Shown here in pieces: positions 43,340 through 51,163 of a DNA stretch of 64,000 nucleotides (its first letter is position 1; every line of letters starts with the position of its first letter). The notes beneath the pieces were generated by a model. That model was not told the origin of the DNA and searched no databases. It saw nothing but the letters and a program-made list of their open reading frames with translations. This DNA is from Chitinivibrio alkaliphilus ACht1 (lineage in GTDB: Bacteria > Fibrobacterota > Chitinivibrionia > Chitinivibrionales > Chitinivibrionaceae). Both the position numbers and the translations under genes were made by a program. The DNA lies in contig NZ_ASJR01000003.1 in the NCBI RefSeq assembly GCF_000474745.1, positions 1 to 64,000 of the forward strand, given 5' to 3'.

Positions 43340-43783
43340 ATGAAAATCGTATTACCTGTTGATATGTCAGAGGTTACGGATTTTGTTGTGCAAGAGTCTA
43401 TTTCTGTGCTTAAGGCCATGGGAGGCAGTGTTGAGCTTGTCCATGTGCTCCAGTCTATTCCTGAAGCATTAATTTTTGATGAAAGCCTTTCTGTACTTCC
43501 TTATACCTATGGCATGGAAGAGATTGAGGCTGATCGAAAAAAACTTTTGGCGCGTATTAAGGAACGTTTTCTTCGTGAAGAGATTCCCTGCGATATTGTA
43601 TTACTTGATGGTGATCCAGCCGACGAAATACTCACATATATTTCACAGAGCAATTGTGACTGGGTTGTTATGGGGTCTCATGGGCATGGTGCATTGTACC
43701 ATCTCGTCTTGGGCAGTGTGAGTGAAAAGGTTATTGATAAGGCGTGTTGTCCTGTGTTGGTTGTGAAAAAACAGAAGAAATAA
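43340..43783 (+). CDS. UspA-family universal stress protein
   Basis: The 147-residue protein has the UspA alpha/beta fold. It opens K-I-V-L-P-V-D-M-S near residue 2, has the internal helix with V-V-Q-E-S-I-S-V-L-K, and carries the ATP-binding motif V-M-G-S-H-G-H-G-x(8)-G-S-V (G-2x-G-9x-G-S) near residues 110-130. It is therefore likely to bind ATP. GGAGG precedes the ATG by six bases. Such proteins accumulate under stress or growth arrest. The specific client is unknown. Confidence 0.85.
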   Translation: MKIVLPVDMSEVTDFVVQESISVLKAMGGSVELVHVLQSIPEALIFDESLSVLPYTYGMEEIEADRKKLLARIKERFLREEIPCDIVLLDGDPADEILTYISQSNCDWVVMGSHGHGALYHLVLGSVSEKVIDKACCPVLVVKKQKK

Positions 43784-43790
43784 GGTGGGT

Positions 43791-44531
43791 ATGGAAGAAC
43801 AGGTGCGGTTGAATAAGTATATGGCCTCATGTGGCATCGGATCTCGTCGGCACTGTGACACCTTGATTCGGGCCGGAAAAGTATGTGTTAATGGGCAGCA
43901 TCCAGAGTTGGGGCAGAAGATAACACCTGGGAAAGACACCGTAGAATATGAAGGGCGCCCCCTCGTTCCTTCTCCCGAAGATACACATTTGATTCTTCAT
44001 AAACCTCGCGGGGTCATTGTATCAGCCTATGACCCCCATAATCCCTACACTGTGTACGACCTTCTGAAAGAAAAGGGGATTACTGTGCCGGGGTTACAAT
44101 ATGTTGGCCGTTTGGATAAAGATTCTGAGGGGCTTCTTTTATTTACAACCCGGGGGGATCTCAATAATGCTTTAACGCATCCGCGGTTTGAAATAAAGAA
44201 AGAGTATTCGGTTCTTGTTGCGGATGAAATTCCTGATACGGTTATTGCAAGAGTGCTTTCAAGGGGAATTGTTTCAGAGGGAGAGCTCTTGCGTGCAGGA
44301 CGAATTCTTCGTCGTGATTCTACTTCAGAAGGGGTGTGGTATACCGTTACTTTGTATGAAGGAAAGAATCGACAAATACGGCGTATGGTGTCTACCATGG
44401 GAACACGGGTACTTCGTTTAATACGACACCAATTTGCGACGCTTCGCCTTGGTGACGTATCATACGGAGAGTATCGATATCTCACTGGTCGTGAGATCCG
44501 TGGGATATGTAGAAAAGTACATCTCTCGTAG
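43791..44531 (+). CDS. rRNA pseudouridine synthase, RsuA/RluB family
   Basis: This enzyme converts a uridine of rRNA to pseudouridine. The 246-residue product has an S4 RNA-binding domain (about residues 5-60: V-R-L-N-K-Y-M-A-S-C-G-I-G-S-R) and a catalytic domain with the active-site Asp in V-G-R-L-D-K-D-S-E-G-L-L. The late block G-K-N-R-Q-I-R-R-M follows. The ATG at 43791 has AAGG upstream and is preferred over a GTG two codons earlier. RsuA, RluB, RluE and RluF are not easily separated by eye; RluB is closest in general layout. Confidence 0.85.
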   Translation: MEEQVRLNKYMASCGIGSRRHCDTLIRAGKVCVNGQHPELGQKITPGKDTVEYEGRPLVPSPEDTHLILHKPRGVIVSAYDPHNPYTVYDLLKEKGITVPGLQYVGRLDKDSEGLLLFTTRGDLNNALTHPRFEIKKEYSVLVADEIPDTVIARVLSRGIVSEGELLRAGRILRRDSTSEGVWYTVTLYEGKNRQIRRMVSTMGTRVLRLIRHQFATLRLGDVSYGEYRYLTGREIRGICRKVHLS

Positions 44532-44535
44532 ACGG

Positions 44536-44865
44536 TTATCCGTCAAATACATTCGTAACGGGAGATTCTCCCAGAAGAGCCTTGTTTATTTTATCTTTTA
44601 GATTTCCTGAATACCGAAAGAGGGGAACCATTCGCTCCCGTAAGGGCACAACTTCCCCAGTATGAATATTTCGTGCCGGTCGCGGTTTCCTTTTTTTGGG
44701 ATAAAATGTTCCGAATCCTCGAATTTCAAAGGTTTGATTTGCTTCAAGGATCGAAGAAATTTCTTCGATAAATGCTTCAATAATATCCTTTACTTCAGTT
44801 TGGGTAAGACCTGTTTGATTTGCGATCTCAATAACAATCTCACGTTTCGTAACGGTGTTGGACAT
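44536..44865 (-). CDS. HU/IHF-family DNA-binding protein
   Basis: The 109-residue protein has the HU/IHF dimerisation helices (T-K-R-E-I-V-I-E-I-A-N-Q-T near the N-terminus) and the beta-arm region. The arm region is seen as F-E-I-R-G-F-G-T-F near residue 47 and P-R-P-A-R-N-I-H-T-G near 62. It is about 15-18 residues longer at the C-terminus than E. coli HU, with an extra basic and hydrophobic part. It would bend DNA and help organise the nucleoid. It converges with the pseudouridine synthase gene 4 bases away. Confidence 0.85.
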   Translation of the reverse strand: MSNTVTKREIVIEIANQTGLTQTEVKDIIEAFIEEISSILEANQTFEIRGFGTFYPKKRKPRPARNIHTGEVVPLRERMVPLFRYSGNLKDKINKALLGESPVTNVFDG

Positions 44866-44910
44866 ACATCCCCCTTTTTTTCTTGAGTATGTGATGATTT
44901 TTGTATGATG

Positions 44911-45696
44911 TCAACTAAAATTCGGTGCAGGAGTTCCAAAAAGTGAGCTAAATGTTTTTTGAAATATCTCTGCTGCTGTTTTCTCGGAGATGCCGAGTAC
45001 TGTAGCAATATATTTACCAATGAGATAGGCGTTTTGGGGTGTGTTTGCTTTTCCGCGGTATGGCTCAGGAGAAAGGTAGGGTGAATCTGTTTCTATAAGA
45101 ATCTTTGCAGGATCGCACGCCCTAATAACCGTATCAAAATGGGCATTTTTAAAGGTGATGATTCCAGAAAACGAGATATGGTATCCTGAATTGCAAATAC
45201 TGCGCGCTGTTTCAGCATCCCCGGTATAGCAATGAAATAGAGCACGGTGTATCTCTTCTTCTTGGAGAATGTTTAGGACATGCCGTTCTACCCCACGAGA
45301 GTGAAGAATGACGGGCAGGTCTTTTGTTTTCGCAAGGCGAAGTTGTCTTCGAAAGAGTTTTTCCTGTTGTGCCATGGGAGGGTATGCGTTTTGTATCCCA
45401 TCCATTCCAATTTCACCAATGGCAATAATTCCCGGTGTATCTACTAGGGAAGAGAGGGTTTCTATGTCCGCGGCGTGGGCTTCACGCAGGGCTGATTCGG
45501 GAGAAATTCCGCATGCCCCATAGAGCGAAAGTGTGGTGCTGCCCTGAAGCACTTGTTTCTGTACCTCCATACTGGTAGGTACATCAGTTGCCGTGGTGAC
45601 AAGGGTAGTAACACGGTGTCGTGCGGCCTGTTCATAGAGAGAGGCCAGTTCTGTTGATGAACAGTTGTAGAGGTGGCAGTGACTGTCTATCCACAT
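44911..45696 (-). CDS. tatD: TatD-family metal-dependent deoxyribonuclease
   Basis: The 261-residue amidohydrolase-fold protein has the TatD metal residues. They are the H-x-H in D-S-H-C-H-L near residue 5, the Glu in I-G-E-I-G-M-D near 90, His in V-I-L-H-S-R-G near 125, His in F-H-C-Y-T-G near 150, and Asp in I-E-T-D-S-P-Y near 200. I use the ATG at 45696, one base after the stop of the RodZ-like gene; a longer frame would run into that gene. It probably hydrolyses DNA or nucleotide fragments. Confidence 0.9.
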   Translation of the reverse strand: MWIDSHCHLYNCSSTELASLYEQAARHRVTTLVTTATDVPTSMEVQKQVLQGSTTLSLYGACGISPESALREAHAADIETLSSLVDTPGIIAIGEIGMDGIQNAYPPMAQQEKLFRRQLRLAKTKDLPVILHSRGVERHVLNILQEEEIHRALFHCYTGDAETARSICNSGYHISFSGIITFKNAHFDTVIRACDPAKILIETDSPYLSPEPYRGKANTPQNAYLIGKYIATVLGISEKTAAEIFQKTFSSLFGTPAPNFS

Positions 45697-45697
45697 A

Positions 45698-46618
45698 TTA
45701 TTGTCCGAAAACGGCGTTCCAGTCTGCACGAGAGAGCTCAGTAACCCCCTCTGGAGTTATACGGGTAAAGCGGATTCGCTGTCCGGAAAGATCTAAGGGT
45801 TCTCCATTGAGTGTATAGGTGACGGCACTATTATTGCCCACATTTATATGAATGCTGTCACTTGCTTCTAAGAGAATCGTCTGGTCGTAGTAGATACCAT
45901 TCTCAACCCTGCGTCCATCTGCATAAATTTGCATCCATGTAGAGTCTGAAGAGATGTCGAGGGATATTCTGAGAGCTTCTGAATCAGTGGTATTGCTGGT
46001 GTCGGCGGTGGGAGTATGGGTCGTGTCGTTATCATCCTGTGCAGGAACGGCGGGCTCTTCCGTGTCTTGAGGAAAGGGATCAGGATACGATTCGTGCTCC
46101 GGTTGGGGAGTCGAAGGTTCCTGTTGGAGGGTATCCGGTGTTTCCTCGATATCCTCCTGATTTTGTTGATGCAGGATGTAGGCAAAAATACCCACAAGAA
46201 CAAATATCACAGCAATGGGAAGGAGGTGGCTATGTTTTTTTTCGTCTTGTACGTTAATAGTAATGGTGTTTTGTCGTTCCCGTTGTGGGTCGGGGAGTAC
46301 ATTATTTGTTTCATCGGCATATTTTTTCAGCAGGCGGTCTACATCAAGGTCAAGATAGGTGGCAATAGTCTTGATATAGACTCGTCCGTAGGGGGGGGCG
46401 GGCAAAGTCTGATACTCTGATTTCTCCAGAGCTTCAATATAGACTTCGTTAATTTTTAGATCTTCCGCAATATGTGCTATGGAGATACGTCGTTTTACTC
46501 GTTCTCGTTTTAAGATTTCTCCCACACGCTCTTGTTTTGGTTGTTTGGAGGATTCTTCATTTTTCGAATGTTCGGGAGGGGTGTTTGGGTTGAACGAAGG
46601 GGTATCATTTGTATTCAT
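45698..46618 (-). CDS. RodZ-like helix-turn-helix membrane protein
   Basis: The 306-residue protein has an XRE-type helix-turn-helix (about 28-95: V-G-E-I-L-K-R-E-R, then E-K-S-E-Y-Q-T-L), a basic juxtamembrane segment and one membrane helix near residues 130-150 (H-L-L-P-I-A-V-I-F-V-L). An acidic Pro/Thr/Glu-rich linker follows, then a beta-rich C-terminal domain like DUF4115 (S-D-S-T-W-M-Q-I-Y-A-D-G near 230). RodZ ties MreB to the membrane and controls cell shape. The N-terminal 25 residues are low complexity. It overlaps maf by 14 bases. Confidence 0.8.
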   Translation of the reverse strand: MNTNDTPSFNPNTPPEHSKNEESSKQPKQERVGEILKRERVKRRISIAHIAEDLKINEVYIEALEKSEYQTLPAPPYGRVYIKTIATYLDLDVDRLLKKYADETNNVLPDPQRERQNTITINVQDEKKHSHLLPIAVIFVLVGIFAYILHQQNQEDIEETPDTLQQEPSTPQPEHESYPDPFPQDTEEPAVPAQDDNDTTHTPTADTSNTTDSEALRISLDISSDSTWMQIYADGRRVENGIYYDQTILLEASDSIHINVGNNSAVTYTLNGEPLDLSGQRIRFTRITPEGVTELSRADWNAVFGQ

Positions 46619-47252
46619 GGCGCGTATCCTGTTGTATGGTGTACTGTCGAAGCAGTTCGATGGTTTTTGCGGGGGGAAGGCCCATTACATTATAAAAGCA
46701 TCCTGAAATGGAGGCAACGAGCAGAGCGCCTGCTCCCTGTATTCCATATGCTCCTGCCTTATCACCGTAGAGGTTAAAAGAAAGATATCGTTCTATGTCA
46801 TATTCAGAGAGAGGCCGAAATGTGACCTCTGTTGATTCCGTTGTTACAAGTGAGATCCCGCGTTGCCGGTGGAGTACTGCCACAGCGGTTATTACGGTAT
46901 GAGATCTTCCCGAGAGCTGTTTGAGCATACGGCGGGCATGCTTTCTGTCATGAGGTTTTCCCAAGACTGTGCCATCAATCTCTACAACCGTGTCTGCAGC
47001 GAGGATTACCCTCTGTGCATACTGAGAGGGGAGTGAAGAGGCCTTGGCTGTAGCAAGGGTTGTAATGGCTTTCTCTACGGGTGCTGTTTCAAAATAGGTA
47101 TGCTCTGATTGAACAGTTCCGGGACAAACCTCTACGGTAATTCCCATGTAGTCTGAAAGTATTTCCTTACGTCTCGGCGACTGAGATGCAAGGACGAGGG
47201 GAGCTGATTCTTCTTTAAACCACGGAACTGCGGGAGCATTATATTCCGGCAA
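46605..47252 (-). CDS. maf: Maf-family nucleoside triphosphate pyrophosphatase
   Basis: The protein hydrolyses noncanonical or canonical nucleoside triphosphates to monophosphates, a house-cleaning role often linked to septum control. It shows the Maf start L-A-S-Q-S-P-R-R-K-E-I-L near residue 20 and the catalytic Asp in I-L-A-A-D-T-V-V near 85. I set the start at the TTG at 47252, five bases after GGGAGG, giving about 215 residues; an earlier TTG at 47270 has no ribosome site. It overlaps a possible 30-residue gene upstream by 14 bases. Confidence 0.85.
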   Translation of the reverse strand: MPEYNAPAVPWFKEESAPLVLASQSPRRKEILSDYMGITVEVCPGTVQSEHTYFETAPVEKAITTLATAKASSLPSQYAQRVILAADTVVEIDGTVLGKPHDRKHARRMLKQLSGRSHTVITAVAVLHRQRGISLVTTESTEVTFRPLSEYDIERYLSFNLYGDKAGAYGIQGAGALLVASISGCFYNVMGLPPAKTIELLRQYTIQQDTRHEYK

Positions 47253-47331
47253 TACGACCTCCCAAGGCAATAATAAGTACTATGCACGCAAGTAGGGCAA
47301 AGATTTTTACTGCTTTTTCTTGTAAATTCAT
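47239..47331 (-). CDS. Possible 30-residue single-pass membrane protein
   Basis: An ATG at 47331 opens 30 codons ending at TAA 47239-47241. The product is one hydrophobic helix (I-F-A-L-L-A-C-I-V-L-I-I-A-L-G-G) behind a charged start (N-L-Q-E-K-A-V-K) with a basic end (G-G-R-I-A-G-I). Its stop lies just beyond the maf start region, the geometry of coupled small genes. No strong ribosome site is seen (a weak GGA about 11 bases upstream). It may be a real small regulator or a chance open frame. Confidence 0.4.
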   Translation of the reverse strand: MNLQEKAVKIFALLACIVLIIALGGRIAGI

Positions 47332-47489
47332 TGGTGTATCCGGATAAATTTCATCTAGAAATATACGTGATCGGTGATATGAAAGGGTACTATCACGGAA
47401 AATTTAATCTGGATACCCCTGGATGTTTAAAACCAAGAATTATTACTGTGCAATATGGGAGATCTTCCCCCTGTTTTTCGTAGACTAAC

Positions 47490-47519
47490 TTGACAATGGA
47501 TATGATCGAAGTCTATATT
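47490..47519 (+). promoter_or_regulatory. Near-consensus sigma-70 promoter for the PHP/manC operon
   Basis: TTGACA (47490-47495) and TATATT (47514-47519) are 18 bases apart. Transcription would start near 47526, giving a short leader to the ATG at 47550. The preceding 160 bases hold nothing else I recognise. Confidence 0.55.
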
Positions 47520-47549
47520 GTGGGTTACTAAAAATAAGAAGAATCATGA

Positions 47550-48401
47550 ATGAAGCTAAAAAAAGACAGGCCTGACGGAGTTGATCTGCATATCCATAGT
47601 GTCCACTCAGATGGAGCAAATACGGTGGACGAATTGATCGGTATTGCCCGGGAGCGGGGTCTTGCCGCCATATCTATAACAGATCACGATACCTTGGATG
47701 CGTATCCCTATGCTATCGAAGAAGGAAAACGGTGGGGGATTGAAGTTATTCCCGGTACAGAGCTTTCCTGTGAGTATAAGGGAACGGACATTCATATTCT
47801 CAGTTATTTTCTCGACTATGAAAATACGGAACTGAGACAGATGTTGAAGAACATGCGCGATGCGCGGTATTTTCGTGCTAAGAAGATGGTTACAACCTTA
47901 AATAGTCTTGGGGTTGACCTTCGTTTTGAAACGGTTTTGCGTTTTTCCCGTGGAGGGGCTATTGGACGCCCGCATATTGCAACTGCGCTTCTGCATGAGG
48001 AGTTTGTCTATTCATTTCGAGAGGCCTTTGATAAATATATTGGTTACGATTCTCCTGCTTATGTCGAAAAAATGCACGTGACTCCCGAAGAGATCTTTTC
48101 TCTTGTTCGTCGTGCCGGCGGTGTACCCATTCTTGCTCATCCTGGTGTGACCGCTGTGGATGATTTTTTGCCTGAGTTGGTGCAGCAGGGGCTTGCAGGA
48201 CTTGAGGTCTACCACTCTGACCATGGAAAGGCAACTCGTAAGCGGTATGCCGCTTTTTGCAAAAAGCACCGTTTGTTATTTACGGGTGGGTCGGATTTTC
48301 ATTGTGATATGCATCGCCCCGGACAAAGCATTGTTGGTGACCCGTATATTCGGTACAGCTTGCTTGCGGGACTGAAAAAAAGATATGCGAGTTTTTTATA
48401 A
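47550..48401 (+). CDS. PHP-domain phosphoesterase (RNase AM/TrpH-like)
   Basis: The 283-residue protein has a PHP metal-binding fold. Visible ligands are D-L-H-I-H-S near residue 13, S-I-T-D-H-D-T near 40, E-V-I-P-G-T-E-L near 67, I-L-A-H-P-G near 195, and G-G-S-D-F-H near 250. Relatives hydrolyse 3',5'-nucleoside bisphosphates or trim short 5' RNA ends. It starts the operon with manC 10 bases downstream. Confidence 0.85.
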   Translation: MKLKKDRPDGVDLHIHSVHSDGANTVDELIGIARERGLAAISITDHDTLDAYPYAIEEGKRWGIEVIPGTELSCEYKGTDIHILSYFLDYENTELRQMLKNMRDARYFRAKKMVTTLNSLGVDLRFETVLRFSRGGAIGRPHIATALLHEEFVYSFREAFDKYIGYDSPAYVEKMHVTPEEIFSLVRRAGGVPILAHPGVTAVDDFLPELVQQGLAGLEVYHSDHGKATRKRYAAFCKKHRLLFTGGSDFHCDMHRPGQSIVGDPYIRYSLLAGLKKRYASFL

Positions 48402-48410
48402 GAGGTCTCC

Positions 48411-49493
48411 ATGAATATTGTGCCTGTAATTCTTGCTGGTGGTATTGGTGAGCGATTTTGGCCGGCGAGTCGTTCTTCCCGTCCCAAACAGCTTCTTTCT
48501 CTTGCCAGTGATGCCCCCCTCATTGTTGATACCTTGAGACGGGTTGTGCCACTTTGTGAAGGTGGTGTTCGTCCCGTAATTCTTACTTCGCGTACCTTAG
48601 CACCTCTGTTCCGCACGTCCCTGCTAAAAGAGTACTCCTTTGATATTTTGGCTGAGCCCGTAGGAAAAAACACTGCTCCTGCCATAGCTGCTGCAGCATT
48701 TTTTTGCCGTCAGACATATGGAGATGCAGCAGTCATGGCAGTTGTTTCTGCAGATCATGCTATTTCTCCCGTACAAGGGTTTCTTGATACGGCCAAATAC
48801 GGAGCAGAACTTGCACATCAATTGAAACGGTTAGTGGTGTATGGTATTCCACCAACACGCCCTGAGACAGGGTATGGGTACTTGGAGCTGGGTGAGCTAC
48901 GGGAAGAGCGTGGTGCGTGTCGTTCCTATGAGTTGCGTCGCTTTGTCGAAAAGCCGTCCATGGCTACGGCACAGCAGTATGTTTCTTCAGGGGAATATCT
49001 CTGGAATTCCGGTATGTTTTTGTGGCGAACGGACGTTATTATTGACCAGTTTCGGCGTATTATGCCTGCGCTCTATTCCGCGGCCTGTGCCTTAGCAGAA
49101 GCCGAATTTTCTCCTCATGCTATGGAAACCTTTTTCCATGAAGCCCCCAGTGAGTCAATAGACTATGGTATTTTAGAGAAGACAGACACTATTTGTGCAA
49201 TTTCCGGTTGCTTTTCTTGGGATGACCTTGGCTCATGGACTGCCTTGGAACGTATCTTGCCCCAAGATGCGCACGGGAATGTGCAAGATGGGGATACCGT
49301 GTTTATGGATGGATGTACAAACACCCTTGTGTCAAATAGCTCTTCCCATCCCGTTGCTGTGATTGGCATGGAGGACGTAACAGTGGTAACGGAAGGTGAT
49401 GCGGTTATGGTTATTGCCAAAAAGGAACTACCGCGTTTGAAGGAGTATCTTCGAAAAATGAAAGATGCAGGGTTTCCCCGGGAGGTGTTTTAA
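48411..49493 (+). CDS. manC: Mannose-1-phosphate guanylyltransferase
   Basis: This enzyme makes GDP-mannose from mannose-1-phosphate and GTP, supplying mannosyl and fucosyl sugars for surface glycans. The 360-residue product has the nucleotide-binding start V-I-L-A-G-G-I-G-E-R-F-W-P near residue 7 and S-R-P-K-Q-L-L. Later it has F-V-E-K-P and the metal-binding D-D-L-G-S-W near 265. It lacks the C-terminal isomerase domain of bifunctional proteins. A GGTCTC-type spacer and GAGG precede the ATG, and the DUF151 gene follows with no gap. Confidence 0.85.
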   Translation: MNIVPVILAGGIGERFWPASRSSRPKQLLSLASDAPLIVDTLRRVVPLCEGGVRPVILTSRTLAPLFRTSLLKEYSFDILAEPVGKNTAPAIAAAAFFCRQTYGDAAVMAVVSADHAISPVQGFLDTAKYGAELAHQLKRLVVYGIPPTRPETGYGYLELGELREERGACRSYELRRFVEKPSMATAQQYVSSGEYLWNSGMFLWRTDVIIDQFRRIMPALYSAACALAEAEFSPHAMETFFHEAPSESIDYGILEKTDTICAISGCFSWDDLGSWTALERILPQDAHGNVQDGDTVFMDGCTNTLVSNSSSHPVAVIGMEDVTVVTEGDAVMVIAKKELPRLKEYLRKMKDAGFPREVF

Positions 49494-49955
49494 ATGAAGC
49501 AGCTCGTAGATCTCCGTTTTACCGGTATTAAGTCGAAAGAGCTTTCGCATCCTGTTATGGTCCTAGAGTCGGCGTTTTCTCAGACACAATTGTATATAGC
49601 CGTAAACCCTTTCGATGCAAATCGGCTGGGTTTGTCAATTCTGAGATTTCTCAATTATTCTGCAGATAATACCTTGCACCGTCTTATGACTGCCTTGGGT
49701 GGTCGTCTGTATATGGTAACCTTGGAACAGGAGAAAGAAGTTGTTGCGTGTTTTCTTCATGTTCGCACATCGTATGGGGTTGAAAAAATAGAAGCTCGTC
49801 CTGGTGAAGGAGTGTACATGGCTCTGGAAGAACAGGTGCCCTTACGGGGTGAAGAGTCTTTATTTGCCTTAGGAAAAACGCAGAAAAAACGATCCTTAGC
49901 TGAGCGGATTCGGCGCAAACAAACTGAAGAACTCGCAACATATCACCTACAGTAA
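49494..49955 (+). CDS. Divergent bifunctional nuclease-domain (DUF151) protein
   Basis: The 153-residue protein fits the DUF151/BFN fold: V-M-V-L-E-S near residue 22, Q-L-Y-I-A-V near 32, T-L-H-R-L-M-T-A-L-G-G near 60, and E-A-R-P-G-E-G near 100, where most family members have A-R-P-S-D-A. Family proteins are reported to have nuclease activity in a few organisms. Whether this variant does is unknown. The ATG is the base right after the manC stop, so the two are co-translated. The basic tail (K-T-Q-K-K-R-S-L-A-E-R-I-R-R-K) suggests nucleic acid contact. Confidence 0.6.
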   Translation: MKQLVDLRFTGIKSKELSHPVMVLESAFSQTQLYIAVNPFDANRLGLSILRFLNYSADNTLHRLMTALGGRLYMVTLEQEKEVVACFLHVRTSYGVEKIEARPGEGVYMALEEQVPLRGEESLFALGKTQKKRSLAERIRRKQTEELATYHLQ

Positions 49956-51104
49956 GCGCAGAGCTATTCCATCAGCCCGAAGCATTCCGGCTCTGGTGGG
50001 ATAGACGCGTTGAGGCTCTTCCCGAAGAAAACCGGCTGCACAAAGATCTGAAATAACCTCTTTTCGTATCCCTGTAAAAAGGGGCTCCTTGAATTGATGA
50101 AGAAACTCTTGTTTTAGAATGCCCCGCCGTGTTCGCAGAGACAGAAAGAGATATTCCTCACGGTGTTCTTCCCTTGACAATTGGTGCACAGAAAGGTTTG
50201 AAAAATAGCCCTTGGCTGTCTCTTTTGTATAGCCAGATAGATCTGCTGGACGAGACAGTCGGTAAGATCCATCATAGGAATGTGCCCCCGGGCCCAAGCC
50301 GAGATAGGGACGACGCTCCCAGTAGGCTTTGTTGTGGCACGATTCATCACTCACAGTTCGTGCAAAATTTGATATCTCATACGGATAGAATTGAGCTTGT
50401 TCGATGGTGTCATGACATATTTCCGTGAGTTTTTCGAGTTCCTCCTCTGTAGGAAAGGGGATGCTGGGGTCTTTCCCAAAGGGAGTGGTTGGGTAGCGGG
50501 TGAGTTCGTAGGCAGAGATATGGCCTATTGAGGAATGTTTTGTCAGTTTTTCAATGGTGTCAATGAGACCTTTTTCTGTTTGTCCGGGAAGACCGTAGAT
50601 AATATCACAACTGATGGAATGAAATTGTTTTATGGATGCGTTTGCGAAGATACGTTCAATATCATCTGGGGTATGGTTGCGGCCAATATGACGAAGCTCT
50701 TTTGCTTGGAGCGTTTGTACGCCAAGGGAAATTCGTGTTACCCCCTGTGAGCACCAAAGATCTGCCATGGATGAGGAGAAATGTTCCGGATTTACCTCTA
50801 AGGTCCATTCCATATCCGCTGTATGGGTAAAGCGATGCACGATCTCAGCAAGGAGGAGAAAAGACTCTTGTCCAAATAGAGAGGGGGTTCCTCCACCGAT
50901 AAACACGCTCCGAAGGGGCGTGTGTTCCAGATGCGGTGCTTCTGTAAACAGACCGTCAACTTCCTGAGAAAGAGCTTTGATATAGGAATTGATATCATGG
51001 GGAGGGCATGAGTAAAAGTCGCAGTATGGACATTTTTTTGCACAAAAGGGAACGTGAATATAGAGGGAAAGATCTTTTGTCGTTGAAAATATACGTGGGG
51101 GCAT
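49947..51104 (-). CDS. hemW: HemW-like radical SAM protein
   Basis: This oxygen-independent coproporphyrinogen III oxidase-like protein is a heme chaperone in many bacteria. From the ATG at 51104 (AGGAGAG upstream) it has 385 residues. The radical SAM cluster motif is C-A-K-K-C-P-Y-C-D near residue 22, followed by F-I-G-G-G-T-P-S near 70 and the conserved E-V-N-P-E-H near 110. HemN differs by an extra N-terminal region and a distinct second SAM site, which are not seen. It overlaps the DUF151 gene end by 9 bases. Confidence 0.85.
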   Translation of the reverse strand: MPPRIFSTTKDLSLYIHVPFCAKKCPYCDFYSCPPHDINSYIKALSQEVDGLFTEAPHLEHTPLRSVFIGGGTPSLFGQESFLLLAEIVHRFTHTADMEWTLEVNPEHFSSSMADLWCSQGVTRISLGVQTLQAKELRHIGRNHTPDDIERIFANASIKQFHSISCDIIYGLPGQTEKGLIDTIEKLTKHSSIGHISAYELTRYPTTPFGKDPSIPFPTEEELEKLTEICHDTIEQAQFYPYEISNFARTVSDESCHNKAYWERRPYLGLGPGAHSYDGSYRLSRPADLSGYTKETAKGYFSNLSVHQLSREEHREEYLFLSLRTRRGILKQEFLHQFKEPLFTGIRKEVISDLCAAGFLREEPQRVYPTRAGMLRADGIALRLL

Positions 51105-51133
51105 AACTCTCCTATACAATGTATATACAAGGT

Positions 51134-51159
51134 CCTCCTGCCGTATCTACAGCAGGGGG
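51134..51159 (-). terminator. Hairpin between the DUF4139 and hemW genes
   Basis: CCTCCTGC (51134-51141) pairs with GCAGGGGG (51152-51159), 8 base pairs including one wobble, around a 10-base loop. On the minus strand it is just past the DUF4139 stop and has no T run after it, so it is at best a weak terminator. Confidence 0.35.
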
Positions 51160-51163
51160 AGTA

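Noticed and set aside
44528-44545. Hairpin between the pseudouridine synthase and HU genes (GACGG/CCGTC)
   Set aside because: Only a 5-base stem spanning both stop codons, with no T run; not a convincing terminator.
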